Both the position numbers and the translations under genes were made by a program. Of a DNA stretch of 64,000 nucleotides, positions 1-11,466 are shown piece by piece (positions within the stretch are counted from its first letter, which is position 1; each line of letters begins with the position of its first letter). Source of the DNA: Lasiodiplodia sp. COLG20 (Eukaryota > Ascomycota > Dothideomycetes > Botryosphaeriales > Botryosphaeriaceae); assembly GCA_009801085.1 (NCBI GenBank), contig VNWV01000039.1, positions 1-64,000 of the forward strand, written 5' to 3'. Under the pieces are notes generated by a model that was not told the DNA's origin, did no database searches, and worked only from the letters and a program-made list of their open reading frames with translations.

Positions 1-1835
1 ATCTGAAACAAGCCTACGACCACATGTGGCCGATGAAGAAGTATAGTTGAGAAAGGGGATTTCTGAAGTCATGACCCACTGCTTGGAGAAAGACGGTAAT
101 GACGACGATATGTCGATCCTTCAGACCGGACGATCACTAGACTACTGATGCGGGGGGACACGGGGAGCCACGGAGCGCGGTGTCGATCTCATGATGACTT
201 GACGTCGTCTCCACGCGCACACCCGGCCGATCAGTTGAATCCTCACGAGGAGTAAGGAGTTACGAGTCATCGACCATCAAGGAGGAGCGGTCCAGACTCG
301 AAAGTCAAAAAAGTATCATGCCACCGCCTCTCCCTATCGACGGCCGTAACAGTGCCACGAAAGCTTGAGAGAAAGGAGACAAGATAGGAAGAGAGCAGAG
401 CAGGCGCCTTGCCAAAACAGACGACACCAAGAGCCAAGAACTATCCAAGTCTGGAGAACGTCTTTGCTAGACCAGCCAACACCATCTGATGACGGGAGGC
501 TTCCGCATGGCCACGAGGAGCAAATGCCAAAACAAGCCATAAACGGAACAGGAGCCGCGCTCCTTCGTCCCGTTGATATCCGCTCGTCCCGCGTCCATAC
601 AGCTTTGATCGGTCGTTGCTCCGCGTCTTGTGACGGCAGTTCCTGCATCTCACAGGCGTATTGATCCTCCGTCAAGCGCCATGGCATCATCGCACCCATC
701 CAAGCGGTGCGCGGCGCGAGCCGGGGTGGTGAAGAATGGCTCTGCCCTTCGGGCCGTTTTGACGTGAGCTGCGTGGCAGGGGATGGGAAAGAGCAGCAAA
801 GGGAAACAGAACGAACGAGGCCTAGAGCTGACGGACAGCAGAGACCTTGGTTGGTTGGATTAGACTGAAAGAGGACATAGCTGCTGCCGCCGCTAACACG
901 GGTGAACTTACCGCCAGGCCGCTTGTGCAAGCCGAGCGCGCCATGCTCCGCGGCGTGGCCTGATGCTCGAGGTGCGGGTTGGGAGACTAGACACGCTAGT
1001 CTACCGTTCGACTTGCAGAACCCACTACCACCTCCACACGAATCCTTCCTCGCTTAATACCTTGATCGCGCAGATCGAAGCAGCTGAGGACGAGGGAGAC
1101 AGTTTTGGAGGCCGTTGCGCGCCTCTAATCCTCGCTTTCGCAACACGATCAGCTCGAGTCGTGCCGGGCGTGATTAGCCGACTTCGGCTGTATTCTCCTG
1201 TCCGTTCTTGTGATCGTGAGAAATTTTCCTCATGTTTACTGGCAACGACGTCGTTGCTGGCTGCCAAGAATGTAGTCAGAATTGTGGTCCAAGCGCAGCA
1301 CGGGGCACGCGTTCCTTTATTCCGTTCCCACTCCTCGCTTTGCTGGTGCCTTGCTTCGAACCCCAACGCTATGGATCACGGGTGCTTGTGCTCTGCTTTG
1401 TTTCGTGGGCCGAACGATCGCGTCTCATCGCGTGTCGATCTGCTGCTGCACCCCTGCCCCTGTGCATCAACCGAGATCCAATACTTGATGCCAATAGGTG
1501 AAACGGAAGATACCTGTAAAGAATGTAAATAGATGGCTTCTGAAACACAATTACGATGCAAGCCAAGAACCGTTGGACACTTTTGCTGCAATTGTTCAAA
1601 GAGACGAGAAAGAGGCTGCGGTAAGTGGCTGCTCGGCGCCCCCGAGCAACGCGTGAGCGCCACGTCCTCTGTTCCTGCTGACGGCGTCGTGGTCAAAAGC
1701 GCCAGCAACCGCCCGGAGGTTGCTGCCGCAAGCTGAAGCCGCTCCAATCCTCTTACCCGAACGGGCGCTGGGGGGAAAGAAAGGGCCGCGCGCCGATCGA
1801 CTGCCCTTCAGCCCTCTGGATCGATCGATCATGCT

Positions 1836-1859
1836 GGAACGGGAGCATTATCCCGTTCC
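1836..1859. repeat. perfect 9-bp inverted repeat, 6-nt loop
   Basis: GGAACGGGA (1836-1844), loop of six, then TCCCGTTCC (1851-1859). It lies about 730 bp upstream of the first gene. It could be a binding site for a dimeric regulator or an RNA hairpin; no function can be read from sequence. Confidence 0.8.
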
Positions 1860-1921
1860 GGGGTAACACTAAGGCGTCGGCTTGTGGCGTTCCCAGCGCA
1901 CACCCCACGCGTTCGCGCTGC

Positions 1922-1950
1922 TTAACCCGCGCTATCTCGGCCCGGGTTAA
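1922..1950. repeat. perfect 8-bp inverted repeat
   Basis: TTAACCCG (1922-1929) and CGGGTTAA (1943-1950) flank a 13-nt spacer. It lies only 62 bp after the inverted repeat at 1836-1859, so the two may belong to one regulatory region. Role unknown. Confidence 0.7.
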
Positions 1951-2591
1951 AGAGGACGAGACCGACGGACCGTCGGAGAGGGAAAAAAGAAAAAAAAATA
2001 ATGAAAGGGAACCACCGCGGCGGGTAAGGCGGACTCAAGCGCGACGATCCTCTAGGGACGCTTGGATAGGTCGGGATATCCGCAAGCAGCTAAAGAGTGG
2101 CATTGGCGTGTTTCGCGTCTTGTCCAAACGCATCCACATGCCTTCTTGCTTTCCAACGAATCCAAAACTCCGGGACCGCCTGCTCTTATCCTTTTTCAGA
2201 CCCTGGCGCTGACGAAGGAAAGGAACAAGAACGGAGATCTTTTCTTGCGCTTTCTCCTCCTCTTTCTTGTCTCGGGCATCTTGACCCTCGTTGCTTCCTC
2301 TTATCGTAATCCCCTCCTCGTCGTTCTCTTTCCCCCGACTTTTGAAGCTGGGCGTTTCCTTCTGTTTGGTGAAAACTCACCTTCACTCATTGCCCTCTTT
2401 AATACCTAGTAGACCCCTTCCAACCGAAGAGGAAGGGTCATTAATTACCCCCACCCCAACCACCCCATCACGCGGAATTCACGGGGCAGTGACCGCGTGC
2501 CTTCCTCTCTTACCTTCTCAACGGAAACATTCCCAACCGTCTCCTCACAACACCGACCTCGGCGGTGGGCCTCTCTGCACCACTCCATATC

Positions 2592-4730
2592 ATGTCGACA
2601 ATCCGATTAAAACCAACCCCACCACCTCGACCCAGCCGCCCGGACTCGAACCAGACGCCCCTCACACCAACCTCTCCACTGATCCCCGGAGCCTGGCTGG
2701 CTTCATCTCACTCCTTTCCACTACCGCACCCGCCTCACCCCAAGTCCCCACCTCCATCCCCACCCGTCAGTGCAGGCCTGAGTGGCGGTTTCTCCTTCTC
2801 CATGGCACGGCTGGCGCTTGGAAGCGGGGCTGTCAGAGCCCCAACCAAAGGAGGAGATGGAGATTCGCCCAACCCACCCGTCACGCCAGCAGCGTGGCTG
2901 AGTGGGGTGAAGCGGAAGGTGGCGACCAATCAGCAGAAGCAGCAGCAGAAAAAGAAGAAGCACTTGCGGAGCAGGAGCAAGCGGTTCAGCGTCAGCAGCA
3001 GCGATAACAGCGTCGAAAGCAGCCCGCAGGTGGACCGCAGCAGCCGGCCGCGAGCGTTGACACAGCCGACCAAAACACACGCGAGCGACTACCACAACGC
3101 CCAGCAACCGTCACTGCTACCACACCTGCGCGAGCGCCGACGCAGCAGCGCGACGAGTCCGCGTCACCAGCACATAACTGAGACGAGGGGTTGGAGCAGC
3201 AGTAGCGACAGTGATGATGCTGAGGATGACGCCTCAGCGAAGCAGCGCAACAACCGTCCTCACCAGATATTCAGAGCCCCCAGTGGTTCTTCTGATACGG
3301 CACCGGCAACGGTGCTGCAGTTCGAAGGCGTTGGTGCAGTCGTCATCGAGGAGGCACCACGACGGGCCATCACCGCAAAAGCCGGCGGAGGCGTCAGGCT
3401 TGTGGATGCGCGCAGACCTTCCAATTGGAGCATTCCTACCATCGTCAAGGATGGAGAGGTGAATGTAAGGGAAGCGGAGGCTGCGGAGGTCCAAGAAGAG
3501 GCGAAGTTGACCGAACCCGGTCCAGGGCTCTCGGGCAATGAGAGGGTCAGGAAGACGCTGAAGTCGAAGAGGATGGAGACCTTGCAAACGGGCAGGTTGT
3601 CGCCAGGCGGTGTTCTGGATTTCTCAGAGAAACCGCTACCGTCGACGCCGATGAGCATGCAACAGACGCCTAGAGAGCTGTATCATTCAAGCGACGGCTC
3701 TGCTTCCACCTCGTCATCCCCTTTGCCGTCGCCCGCCTGCACGCCTCCTCCAGCAACTTGTCTGCCATTGAGATTCCCAATGCCTCCGTCCCATATCCCC
3801 GGACGAAAGCCTATTCAGCCATTGTCTGAACCCTATATTACCATTGACGGCAACATTGATAACGACATGATCGCATCGGCGTACCCGCTGACGCCGATCG
3901 CCACGGACCTGGGCTCGCTTTCCGTCATTGCGGGACTCGAAGATGAGTCTCCATCCTCTCGACGGAAGGCACGCTCTACTTCCCGGTCATCGAGGTCAGG
4001 CAACAGCAGCCGTGCACGAAAACACACCGACGCATCTCGTTCGAGCAGTGTGTCAACAACAAGCATCCGCTTACGCAGTGGGTCGGTGGTCACTGTCGTA
4101 CCGCCAGAGCAGAGTGCATGGCAGCGAACTGCCTACGTTGCGGACCCGATCCAGCTCAACAACTTGGCGAACAACAGCGCTGGGGCCTTTTCGGGGCTCC
4201 CAAATATTCGAGGCAAGGCGGGCAGTGTTGCGTCTTTGGACGCATTCCAAGACGCGGTCGAGAGCCTCCTGGACAATCCTGCTACCCAAGTGCGGCGTGC
4301 CAGTGACGAGAGCGTTGTTGAAGAACTCGTCACATTCTTTGAAGACTTCGGCTTCGGCCCTGCAGCCGGAGAGAAAGACTCGATGGACTGTTTCTGGTCG
4401 TCGGATCTCAACAATGATGCCGTAAGCCCTGGTAGCTTCGGCACTAGCTGGCTGAGCCCGCCACCCGAGATACCGGTTCCTGCCGTGCCTGTGCATCTCC
4501 CAACAGGGTCTCCCTTGACTGCAAAGAGAACGAGTATGGTGAGCAGTGGCATGGGTGTTGTGGAGACGATTGAGATGCGGGACGCAGATAGAGAGAGCTT
4601 GAAGCGGACTTCGAGTTTGCTGAGCAAGGCAAGTAGGAGTAGCAGCGAGAGAAGGAGCCGTTTGTCCGGGGCGAATAACCAAAGGACCAAGCTGAGGAGA
4701 CTGATGATGAGTGCAGGTGGGATTCTGTGA
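2592..4730 (+). CDS. serine-rich, largely disordered protein of unknown function
   Basis: Single-exon gene of 712 codons. I chose the ATG at 2592 (protein begins MSTIRLKPTPPPRPSRP) because the nine open codons before it contain no ATG. I recognise no catalytic domain. The protein is rich in Ser, Pro and Arg throughout. A proline-rich N-terminus contains two similar short segments, PLIPGAWLAS and PVTPAAWLSG, which may be short linear motifs. A basic lysine run follows near residue 120. The middle is SR-rich (repeated SRSS, RSSR), and the best-ordered stretch is near residues 515-590 (contains LDAFQDAVESLLDN and VEELVTFFEDFGFGP), where an amphipathic helix is plausible. The composition suggests a regulated scaffold or nuclear/cytoskeletal protein, but that is inference. 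The long open frame with few breaks makes it very likely to be a real gene. Confidence 0.8.
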   Translation: MSTIRLKPTPPPRPSRPDSNQTPLTPTSPLIPGAWLASSHSFPLPHPPHPKSPPPSPPVSAGLSGGFSFSMARLALGSGAVRAPTKGGDGDSPNPPVTPAAWLSGVKRKVATNQQKQQQKKKKHLRSRSKRFSVSSSDNSVESSPQVDRSSRPRALTQPTKTHASDYHNAQQPSLLPHLRERRRSSATSPRHQHITETRGWSSSSDSDDAEDDASAKQRNNRPHQIFRAPSGSSDTAPATVLQFEGVGAVVIEEAPRRAITAKAGGGVRLVDARRPSNWSIPTIVKDGEVNVREAEAAEVQEEAKLTEPGPGLSGNERVRKTLKSKRMETLQTGRLSPGGVLDFSEKPLPSTPMSMQQTPRELYHSSDGSASTSSSPLPSPACTPPPATCLPLRFPMPPSHIPGRKPIQPLSEPYITIDGNIDNDMIASAYPLTPIATDLGSLSVIAGLEDESPSSRRKARSTSRSSRSGNSSRARKHTDASRSSSVSTTSIRLRSGSVVTVVPPEQSAWQRTAYVADPIQLNNLANNSAGAFSGLPNIRGKAGSVASLDAFQDAVESLLDNPATQVRRASDESVVEELVTFFEDFGFGPAAGEKDSMDCFWSSDLNNDAVSPGSFGTSWLSPPPEIPVPAVPVHLPTGSPLTAKRTSMVSSGMGVVETIEMRDADRESLKRTSSLLSKASRSSSERRSRLSGANNQRTKLRRLMMSAGGIL

Positions 4731-7294
4731 AGGGCTTTAGCTTAGTGTTAGTAAGGATACCATTGGTCAAAACATGATTTTGCGCATCAGAAATTCAAAG
4801 GAGTACCCTCTATCGGGCCAGGATCACGAAAACAAACTTTTTGGCCCAGTGATGGATGCCTCGTGTTGTGAGTGTTGACCGCTCGCTCGGTCCCAGCCGA
4901 GGATTCGCACGATGCTCACCGCACGCACCGCAGCCGGTAGGCGACGGGTTCTCGAAAGTGCCCAACCTCGTTTGGTGGGTCTCGGCCGCGTGACGACACC
5001 AGCATTCCTCCCCGTGACTGCAGGAAGATTTTCGGCTCGGACCGCCACTTTCACCGCTCAGCAGTAACCGCACTTCGCTGTCACCGACAGGACTGGCTAT
5101 CGTCGATGTGGTTAGAGCCCTTCGTCCGGTTGGTGTTCCGGCAATATTGTGGGACAAGCGTAGCAACTACGTAGGCATACGTGACGCTTGCAGGCTCCTC
5201 CTCCGTGTTGGTCGCCGCGGTTATCGCGGAGGTAAATCCGCTTGGAATCAGTCGGTGGACCCTGGATTACCCAAAGCGTGCTGGAAAATGCAGGTTTTTA
5301 GACGGATGAGGCCGTGAAGAAAGCCACTACGCATCAGGTACCTCTTGGCTTGATGACCCGGCACCCGGCACCCGGGAGCGTACGCACCCCACACAGGGTG
5401 TCGCTCAGCGGCAGATGAAACAACAACCCACCGTCGGTGCTTCTGAGATGTCGGCTTGTCGTGACCGCCACTATGATGGCAGCTCGGAGCTGTGTGAAGT
5501 TACACAACAGCTCTCTTTGTCTGTTTTCTGGAACCTCGGCGGCCCGAGCCGTGTCTCCGAATTACCCTTTTTGGTAGCCAAACAACAGTTTCCTCGGCAA
5601 TTTCGCAGCTCACTTGACGCAGGTGCAGGGCAAAATGCCAGATCACGGATGTTCTTGCGATGCGGAGTACTTTCCGGGTGGCGTTCAGTTCCAGTGTTTG
5701 GGGACGGCTGCATCCCCAGGGCCGGATAGTTGCAAAATTCAGGTTTTTTTGATCTTCTCGAGTCGCGCAAAAGTGGGCAGAGATCGTCCAGGCCCCCGGG
5801 AATCGCAGATCCAAAGGAAGTTTGTCGGGGTGAGTCTAGAAACAGGAAGAAGCAGAGGCGGTGTCTCAAGAGGAGCGCAGCTGGCATCTCAGACAGCTCC
5901 TACTGCCCCGCTACGCCGCCAGCGTCAAGCCGGTGGCCCTTGGCGGGCCGGCAGTTGGGAGGCCGGAGCAGCAGCGCCATCAGGGGCACTCTCGCGCAGC
6001 GGATGCAGGTCCGGGAGCAACTAGCGGACCCTGAAATTGAGAGTGTCAGGCTGCTCAGGTGAAGATGATGAAATGCCGCCGACTTTGATGAAACAGGAAG
6101 GCTTCTAGAATGGGGATGAGAAGGAAGCGTTGGCAATCCTTCGGGGCTGGCAGTTGGCTCGGACTGTGCTCTGTTGCTATTCTGGACGGCGCTCGGGCAA
6201 TGGTTGTGACAACGGCGGCTACACACGAGCAGCAATTTCGCTATGACCTCACTTGTGCGGTGTCCGTCAGTGCGTGCGGCGAATCTCTCGAACGGCGAAG
6301 CTGTCGTCCTCAGGCTCCACTTGCAACGTCGCGGCCGCACGTGAGGAGGAGCGCTGGAGGAAGCTACAAGCGCCACCAATCAAACATGGCGGTGAGCTAG
6401 TCCTGAGACAAGACAGCGCATCTCAGCTCTGGGCCGAAGTTTCAACGGCTTTTGCGGCTCTAATTTCGGTCAATATTGTGCCAATAACAGAGGGATGGAG
6501 GCTGTAATTGCGCCGATCTGATCATTCCCGACAAGGTTTGGCCTCGGAGCAGCACGAGGAACCCCGTGGAGAAGGGCTGGAGTCGCAGGCTGAGCGGCAG
6601 CAGCAGCGGCGCAGCGCGCGCCGGTGAGCCGCGTTTTGACGTCTGCGTGGGCGAGGCCACCGGTGAGGGCGGTTGCGGGCGTACAAACGGGCGCGGCGCA
6701 ACGGTGGTGGTGGTGCAGGCGGCGCTGCGGTTCGCGGGCAGGCAGCGGCCGAGGTGCTGCGGCTTGCGTCGATTGGCGCTTGGGGCGATGTGAGCGAACC
6801 CGGCGCGGCGGCGCGCATCTTCTTCGCAGCGAGACTCGTGGGGAAGGATGGCCGGCATCATCGAGTTGCCGTAAGCAGCGCGCAAGACGAGGCGGCCAAT
6901 GGGAGGCGGCAGGCGGGCGGTGGGCGCGGGCGCACGCACGCGGCCGGCTCTCGAAACAGCGTGGGCGATCAGCAGCGGGCTGGCTGTCTCGTATTTGGCA
7001 GGCCGGGAGCCCAGCCGGGGCCTTCCCTGCAGCCCGGGAGGTGACAAGTGACGCACGCCAGCCCGGTGCGCGTCCGTGCCAGCGCATCCCGCGGGCCAGC
7101 GATAATCAAAAGGCACCCGCCCGCCGCATGCTCGCTTTGCCCATCAAACACCAACCAGTACCGCTCGCCCTGACTTTTTCGGTAGCAGTAATTGCAGACC
7201 CGTATTGTATGCGCTTCGTGCCACGCTGCAAGTGCCTGTTCTCGTGCTGATCTCCGCCAGCCGCTGCACATCTTAACACGACCGCCCGCTTTCA
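4731..7294. other. gene-poor interval and long upstream region
   Basis: Open frames on both strands (longest about 218 codons on the minus strand, near 6,460-7,116) overlap each other, are dominated by Arg/Ala/Pro from high GC, and match nothing recognisable. I treat them as chance. The stretch 6,500-7,100 is very GC-rich with CAG/GGC-like runs. It is probably the 3' region of the serine-rich gene plus a long promoter and leader of the zinc-finger gene at 7295. Confidence 0.6.
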
Positions 7295-9361
7295 ATGGCC
7301 ACCGCGACCACCCTCCAGCCCTCGGATCCCTTCCTCCAGATCTTCCAGCGCGAGAGGCAGTCCATCTGGGAGCGTCACGCCCACCTGTCCGACTTCGACC
7401 GCGAGGCCCTCTGGCACCAGCGCAAGGCCGAACTGGCCTCGTACCTTGCCGCCGACCCGACCCAGCATGCCCACACGCCGCGGTCCCTGTCCAACGTCGC
7501 TACTGTACCGCGCTCCGCCCTCTTTGGTAGCCATGCCTCCCTCTGACTTGTGCAGGATCTCCACCTTTCCATGGCTATGAACCGCAGCGAGAGCACCTCG
7601 ATACACTCTGCTCCCGCCGGCCCGTCCATGTCTCACTCCTACTCCGGCCTCGCCCGCCCCGACCTCTTCTCCAGCAACACCGATCCCGCCGGCGCCGCCT
7701 ACACCCTGGCCTCCAGGAGTACGTCCGTGCACCAGCCCATGCCTCGCCTCGACGAGGTCAACGTCTACGACGACCCCTCCGAGTACATCGCCACCTTCAA
7801 CGGCCACGCCTCCAGCCTCCCCGCCCGCTTCGAATCCGCCACTCACCCCATGCAGCGCGCCTGGAGCAATCTCAGCTCCATGTCCCCCAGCACCTCTGTT
7901 GGCGAACTGACTGCAGGCTCCACCCTGGCCAGTGACAGCATGAGCCGCCAAAGCTCGTCCAGCGCGACCTTTGCCCATCAGTTCGACATGATGCGCGTCC
8001 AGTCGCAGTTTTCCAACACGTCCGATTCTGTTTTTCCTACTCATGACTTCTTCGTTGCCTCACCATCTGCGACCAAGTCGCACGGCTTGCCAGCAGATGG
8101 TGATTTTTCCTATATGTCTTCTGCTTCTGGCGCTGATGCTTCCATCTCATCAGCGCATTTTCCTATTTCGTCTTCTCCTTTTGTTCCTTCTGATCTTGTT
8201 GCCAGCAACTCTGCTGCACTTTCAAATCCTCACTTCTCTCCTCCCGCCCCCATGGCCCGCTCAGGTTCGATCGAGAGCAACGACTCTGCATCCTCTCCCT
8301 CTCGTTCGAAACGCCGCCACATCGAGCAGCTCGCTTCGGGAGCGAGGCCCATCGCCCCCAAGGCCTCGGAGAGCAGCATGCCCCTGAACGCTGCTCAGAT
8401 GGAGCGTGCTCCTTCTGCTGCCACTTCGGCCGCTCTCATTCGTGTGCCCACGTCTGATGGCACCGGCACCAAGTCGGTCGCCGCCATCAGCAAGGCTCCC
8501 TATGTTCGTCCTGTGCACCCCAAGATCATGTGCCAGAAGTGCAATGAACACCCCGAGGGCTTTCGTGGCGAGCACGAGCTCCGCCGTCATACTGAGCGCG
8601 TGCACGCTGCCATTCGCAAGGTGTGGGTCACCGTCGATGCCTCCCCCAACAAGCAATTCCTCGCCCACTGCAAAGCCTGCCGCAACGGCAAGAAGTACGG
8701 CGCCTACTACAACGCCGCTGCGCACTTGAGACGCGCTCACTTCAATCCTCGCAAGCGTGGTCGCAAGGCTAAGGGTGATGAGCGCAGGGGCGGCAAGGGC
8801 GGTGGTGATCACCCTCCCATGGACGTGCTCAAGCAGTACTGGATGAAGGAGGTCGAGGAGTTTGTCCCCGAGAACGCGAGCAGCAGCAACGACCTGAATG
8901 TCGATGCTGATGGCGACGACGAGGAGCCGGTGAAGCGTGCCAGGGAGTTCGGCATCAGCAGCGACGGCATCCCCACGGCCGTCTTGGAGGGCAACACTGT
9001 CCCGTCCAATGCATCTCCCGCCGTCAATGCTACCCCTGAGCTCACCGCCGACCTCTCCAACCCTGCCATGACCTCGTTCGACTCGCAAGGCCTGACCTTC
9101 GACCCCAACACCTCGTTCAACGCTGCCCCTCACATGCAGTCGAGCGAGTTCTCGATCCTAGACCAGTATGCGCCGGCCATGCACACCGATGCGACGCTCT
9201 CGCCGACGCAGTTCCAGCTCGACCTGGGCGACCCGTCGACCATGGCCCAGCACCAACAGCAGATGCCGCCGCAGCAGCAGCAGATGATGCCGCAGACTTA
9301 TGATGTCAACGCCATGTCTGCTACTACTGCCGGTGACTTCAGCGGGTACTTTGTCGCTTAG
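7295..9361 (+). CDS. C2H2-type zinc-finger protein with fungal DUF7896-like region
   Basis: Two exons, 7295-7504 and 7556-9361, joined in phase 0 over a 51-nt intron (donor GTACCG, CTGAC before the TGTGCAG acceptor). The product is 671 residues. Residues about 391-505 hold the conserved core: a first C-x2-C (CQKCNEH) with HELRRHTERVH, then CKACRNGKKYGAYYNAAAH followed by HLRRAHF, then a basic segment (RKRGRKAKG) and a GGKGGGDHPPM segment. This layout matches the fungal family of C2H2-containing proteins annotated with DUF7896; that name is from memory and was not checked by search. The N-terminal 390 residues are Ser/Pro-rich and probably disordered. The C-terminus is glutamine-rich (QQQMPPQQQQMMPQ), as in many fungal activators. 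Likely a nuclear DNA-binding regulator; targets unknown. Confidence 0.85.
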
Positions 9362-11317
9362 GCTTCTATTACTGTGCAGATACCTTCTGGTGCTGCATAG
9401 TCTTTTCTTCCTTTCGTCTTTTCGTTTGTTTCTCTTCTCTATTTTGTCTTTTTCTTTCTTTAGGCTGCGAGCGGGCTGAGCGGGAGCGCAGGCTGGTCGC
9501 TTACCAGCTCGCCCGTTCGCTGACGGCTGTGCGCTAAGTACATACCTTTCACTTCGTCTTTCTTCCCCCTTGTCATTTATCGCCATTTTTTCAGACTTTT
9601 CCCTTTTCCCTTCCTTCAGGCGATAAATCTTGGATTCCGAAGCAACACAGAAGAAAGAATGGGTCACGGCGTTGGGGGTTCTTGTCAGAGGTTTCATACG
9701 TTCTCCTTTCCTACTCTGCAAACTGCCTTCTCATAGTTCGGTGTTCTCGGTTCATCGGCTCGTTAAGTGCATTTGACAGCAGTCAGGTGGTGGCGTTTTC
9801 CAAAAAATGTTTCCTCTTCTTGTCCTGGAGCGTTCAGCAGAATTCCAGTGCGGAGCTGAACTTCTCCATTTTCCTCTATTTCCTTGTATTTCCTTTTGTT
9901 TACCTACAGGGCGCTGTAGCGACTATTACGATGTCATGAGCCGAAGCGAAAGTAATTTTCCCTTTCGACATTCTTCTTTTCCCCCTTGTACTCTCTCTGG
10001 TTTTTCGAGTCTGTACGTATCTATCTCAGTCATTTCTTGAGCGATCGATTGTCTTCACACCACCATAGCTGTCGGAGATAATGCAGATGAGGGGAAAAGA
10101 GAATTGAAATCTTCCAGAAACACTTCGCTCATGATTGTGCAAGCCCATGTGCTATCTGATATCGTTTGCCTCTTCCCTCCTGCTCTGCCTTCACACGGTG
10201 CAGGCTATTTGCCATGCGAGTCACGGCGGAAGCGTCGTTCATTGCCCCAATGCCGATTTCGCTCCAGCACAAGACAGCCCCAAGGAGAAGAGAGTGCGGC
10301 ATCGGCAAGGCGGTGGCGAAGTGTTCGATGGCGAGCTGACACTGGGGTGAGAGGCATATTGTTGGGGCTGATGGATCAGTGGCTTTCAGCCATGGCGTTG
10401 ACGATGTCGGGGCAAAGGCAAAGTACGGGTGCGGCGAGAATGGTGAGGCCCCCGTTGACGCACGTTTGGTGATCCTCGTTATGGCTGTGAGGATCGGCAG
10501 GGTAGGGTTTTCGCATGAGACCCTGGAGAAACGGGCTGTGGCATAGAGGGAAGGTGAGGCGGATGAAGGACGCGCAATGATGGGGGTGGGAGTAGGGATG
10601 TTTGGGCCGTGTTTGTGATTGTTCACTTCCTTGGTGGTGCAGTCTGCTGTATTTGGTTTGATGACGATGAACAGGGGATGTCGTTGAACCATGTCTTTTT
10701 GTGATGGCAACGGTAAGGGGCATGCATTTGGCAATGTAGTGAGATGAGGCATTGAGCGTAACGGGGGAGTTGAGAAGGATGAGGACAAAGTCGGAAATTG
10801 ATCGACACAAGCGTACCTTTTCTGTGTTTTCCCCATGGTACAGCCACCAGCACGCCGATGACGAGGCGGCTGTCTCAGGGAAGAGTGGTCGATGGGCGGG
10901 TGAGAAAACGATGGTGGAGTTGAGCATAGGCGGTACAAAACATCACCGCGCAGCTCTTTCAGGCGGGCCGGGATGCAGATATCGGGATACACTGCAGTTG
11001 ACGGATGCTGTGCAGTCTAGACCGAGCCGTGTCAGAGATCGGCAAAGCAGTGAGAAAATTAATGGCTTCCGCAATGCGGCGGAAGCAGCAAAAACGTGGG
11101 ATGGCGTTGACGAGAAGACGTTGCACAAGGCTGCAGGCTGGCGTTCGGAACGCAGCCGAGCGAGGTCTAGAGCGGGCGAAGACTATCATTCTCCAGAAAG
11201 AGCGACCCAGAGGAGTGGAGATGTGCAGCGCATGAGATCGTGATATTCAGAGGCGCTTCCGGTGGTGGTGGCTGACAGAGAGTCGGGATGCCGGGTTCTG
11301 GGCAGACAGGGGGGAGA

Positions 11318-11335
11318 ACCGGGCAAAAACCCGGT
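11318..11335. repeat. short perfect hairpin
   Basis: ACCGGG (11318-11323), six-base A-rich loop, CCCGGT (11330-11335). Intergenic; role unknown. Confidence 0.6.
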
Positions 11336-11458
11336 CGTCTCAGCCAAAGTGCGTAATGGTCCCTGGGCAGGCGAGTCGGCGTGGCTGCCCCTGCGCGACG
11401 TGTCGTACGGTGGCAGTGACACTTTTTGCTTTTTCCTTTCGGAAGCGTTCCAGCTCGG

Positions 11459-11466
11459 TGACGTCA
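11459..11466. promoter_or_regulatory. CRE-like TGACGTCA palindrome
   Basis: Exact TGACGTCA, the classical target of ATF/CREB-type bZIP proteins, present in fungi as Atf1/AtfA sites. It is 1.1 kb from the nearest called gene, so functional relevance is uncertain. Confidence 0.35.

Larger units (their letters stand above)
1..2591. other. gene-poor left flank and promoter of the first gene
   Basis: No convincing gene here. Open frames on both strands are short, overlap one another and have no recognisable domain. Bases 3-50 read open in one frame and end in TGA, so they could be the last codons of a gene lying to the left, but 15 codons are too few to claim it. Two perfect inverted repeats lie at 1836-1859 and 1922-1950. 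From about 2,230 the plus strand becomes pyrimidine-rich, as expected of a fungal promoter or leader ahead of the gene at 2592. Confidence 0.6.

Noticed and set aside
3..50. Possible last codons of a gene left of the window
   Set aside because: Fifteen open codons ending in TGA are expected by chance; no family can be recognised.
6460..7116. 218-codon minus-strand frame in the GC-rich leader of the zinc-finger gene
   Set aside because: Three overlapping frames are all open, as expected of high-GC DNA; Arg/Ala/Pro-rich translation without domains.
7292..9133. Minus-strand frames of 250 and 290 codons
   Set aside because: Antisense to the zinc-finger gene, with repetitive Gly/Val/Arg-rich translation.
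10129..10992. 287-codon minus-strand frame as an orphan gene
   Set aside because: Overlaps a second open frame, has no domain and no splice pattern; kept only as a low-level observation.
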